DNA of 41,086 nt from Opitutaceae bacterium (lineage in GTDB: Bacteria > Verrucomicrobiota > Verrucomicrobiia > Opitutales > Opitutaceae): contig JAEUGY010000123.1 in NCBI GenBank assembly GCA_016794625.1, positions 1-41,086 on the forward strand, given 5' to 3'. The notes below the pieces were generated by a model, which ran no database searches, was not told the origin of the DNA, and saw nothing but the letters and a program-made list of their open reading frames with translations. Numbering within the stretch: position 1 is the stretch's first letter; each line of letters starts with the position of its first letter. Both the position numbers and the translations under genes were made by a program. Of this stretch, positions 40,670 through 41,086 are shown one piece after another.

Positions 40670-41086
40670 ATGAGCACGGTCCTCGAACAAATCGAACAGC
40701 AGATCGCCAAGCTTTCCAATAAGGCAGTCCGCAAGAACACCGGTGTGATCCGCACCGTGGCGGACGGCGTGGCCAAGATCGACGGCCTGTCCGACGTGGT
40801 TTACAACGAAATGGTCCAGTTTCCCGGCGGCGCCATCGGCATCGCCCTGAATCTGGAGCAGGACGAAGTCGGCTGCGTGGTGCTCGGCGACATCTCCCAG
40901 CTGAAGGAAGGCGACGAGGTCCAGACCACGGGCCGCCTCCTCTCGGTGCCCGTCGGCCGCGGACTGCTCGGCCGCGTGGTCGACGCCCTCGGCAATCCCG
41001 TGGACGGCAAGGGACCGATCGAGTCCCGCGAGAGTTATCCGGTCGAAAAGATCGCGCCTGGCATCGTCGTACGCAAATCCGTCTCC
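40670..41086 (+). CDS. atpA: F1Fo ATP synthase subunit alpha, 5-prime part
   Basis: 139 codons from ATG 40670 to the window edge. STVLEQIEQQIAKLSNKAVR, TGVIRTVADGVAKIDGLSDV, VQFPGGAIGIALNLEQDEVG, LGDISQLKEGDEVQTTGRLL and SVPVGRGLLGRVVDALGNPV are the alpha-subunit N-terminal beta-barrel. The Walker A motif lies beyond the edge, so this is only the N-terminal domain. Confidence 0.95.
   Translation, partial: MSTVLEQIEQQIAKLSNKAVRKNTGVIRTVADGVAKIDGLSDVVYNEMVQFPGGAIGIALNLEQDEVGCVVLGDISQLKEGDEVQTTGRLLSVPVGRGLLGRVVDALGNPVDGKGPIESRESYPVEKIAPGIVVRKSVS

Noticed and set aside
1..41086. CRISPR array or cas genes
   Set aside because: No regularly spaced direct repeats and no Cas motifs are seen; the repeats present are palindromic and dispersed.

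Overview
The window looks like a chromosomal segment of a GC-rich Verrucomicrobiota bacterium, most likely an Opitutaceae (Opitutus-like) relative. The clues are a TonB-dependent receptor beginning with the ELSPFTVS-type N-terminus common in that family, a GVTAPL/NDNW-type beta-rich secreted protein, an ExeM-like nuclease with Opitutaceae-style N- and C-terminal modules, a LacI/TonB receptor/GH28 locus, RAYT-type transposase debris, and a class II ribonucleotide reductase beside the F1Fo ATP synthase operon. This assignment is inference from protein character; no 16S gene is present.

Layout. 1-3 kb: a coiled-coil lipoprotein, a DUF2911 protein and a CE15-type glucuronoyl esterase. 3-8.6 kb: a repeat-filled spacer, then a minus-strand cluster (HEAT-like protein, Tat-exported Gfo/Idh/MocA oxidoreductase, DUF4336 protein, small secreted protein, zinc-ribbon membrane protein), then two divergent paralogous lipoproteins. 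9.1-10.9 kb: a large coiled-coil protein of unknown function. 10.9-13.4 kb: a lower-GC islet with an interrupted gene remnant, a lipoprotein, an IS4-family transposase fragment fused to the C-terminal part of a REP-associated tyrosine transposase (RAYT), and a PIN-domain toxin-antitoxin pair. 13.5-18.4 kb: an HDOD protein and a 1317-residue secreted nuclease. 18.4-24.9 kb: a rhomboid-like protein without a catalytic His, a third paralog of the divergent lipoproteins, a CPBP membrane protease, two tandem DUF4252-like proteins and a GT39-type membrane glycosyltransferase. 25-30.3 kb: LacI regulator, TonB-dependent receptor and GH28 pectinase-type hydrolase, forming a small polysaccharide-use locus. 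30.3-32.5 kb: two paralogous small membrane proteins, each behind a consensus sigma-54 promoter and a GTCCC-N6-GGGAC inverted repeat, flanking a secreted beta-rich protein. 32.6-35.4 kb: YchJ-like SEC-C protein, an M48 metalloprotease fused to a pseudopilin-like segment, a small lipoprotein and a DUF2750 protein. 36-41 kb: nrdJ behind two NrdR-box-like palindromes, then atpB-atpE-atpF-atpH-atpA (atpA runs off the end).

The most interesting signals are (i) the duplicated sigma-54 units: both have a perfect -24/-12 element, the same inverted repeat exactly 117 bp further upstream, and a short membrane protein with a shared Tyr-Arg-rich motif; (ii) a family of palindromic intergenic repeats in three spacers whose stems show compensatory base changes and which sit in REPIN-like inverted pairs, together with a decayed RAYT gene in the same window; and (iii) the M48 protease/pseudopilin fusion.
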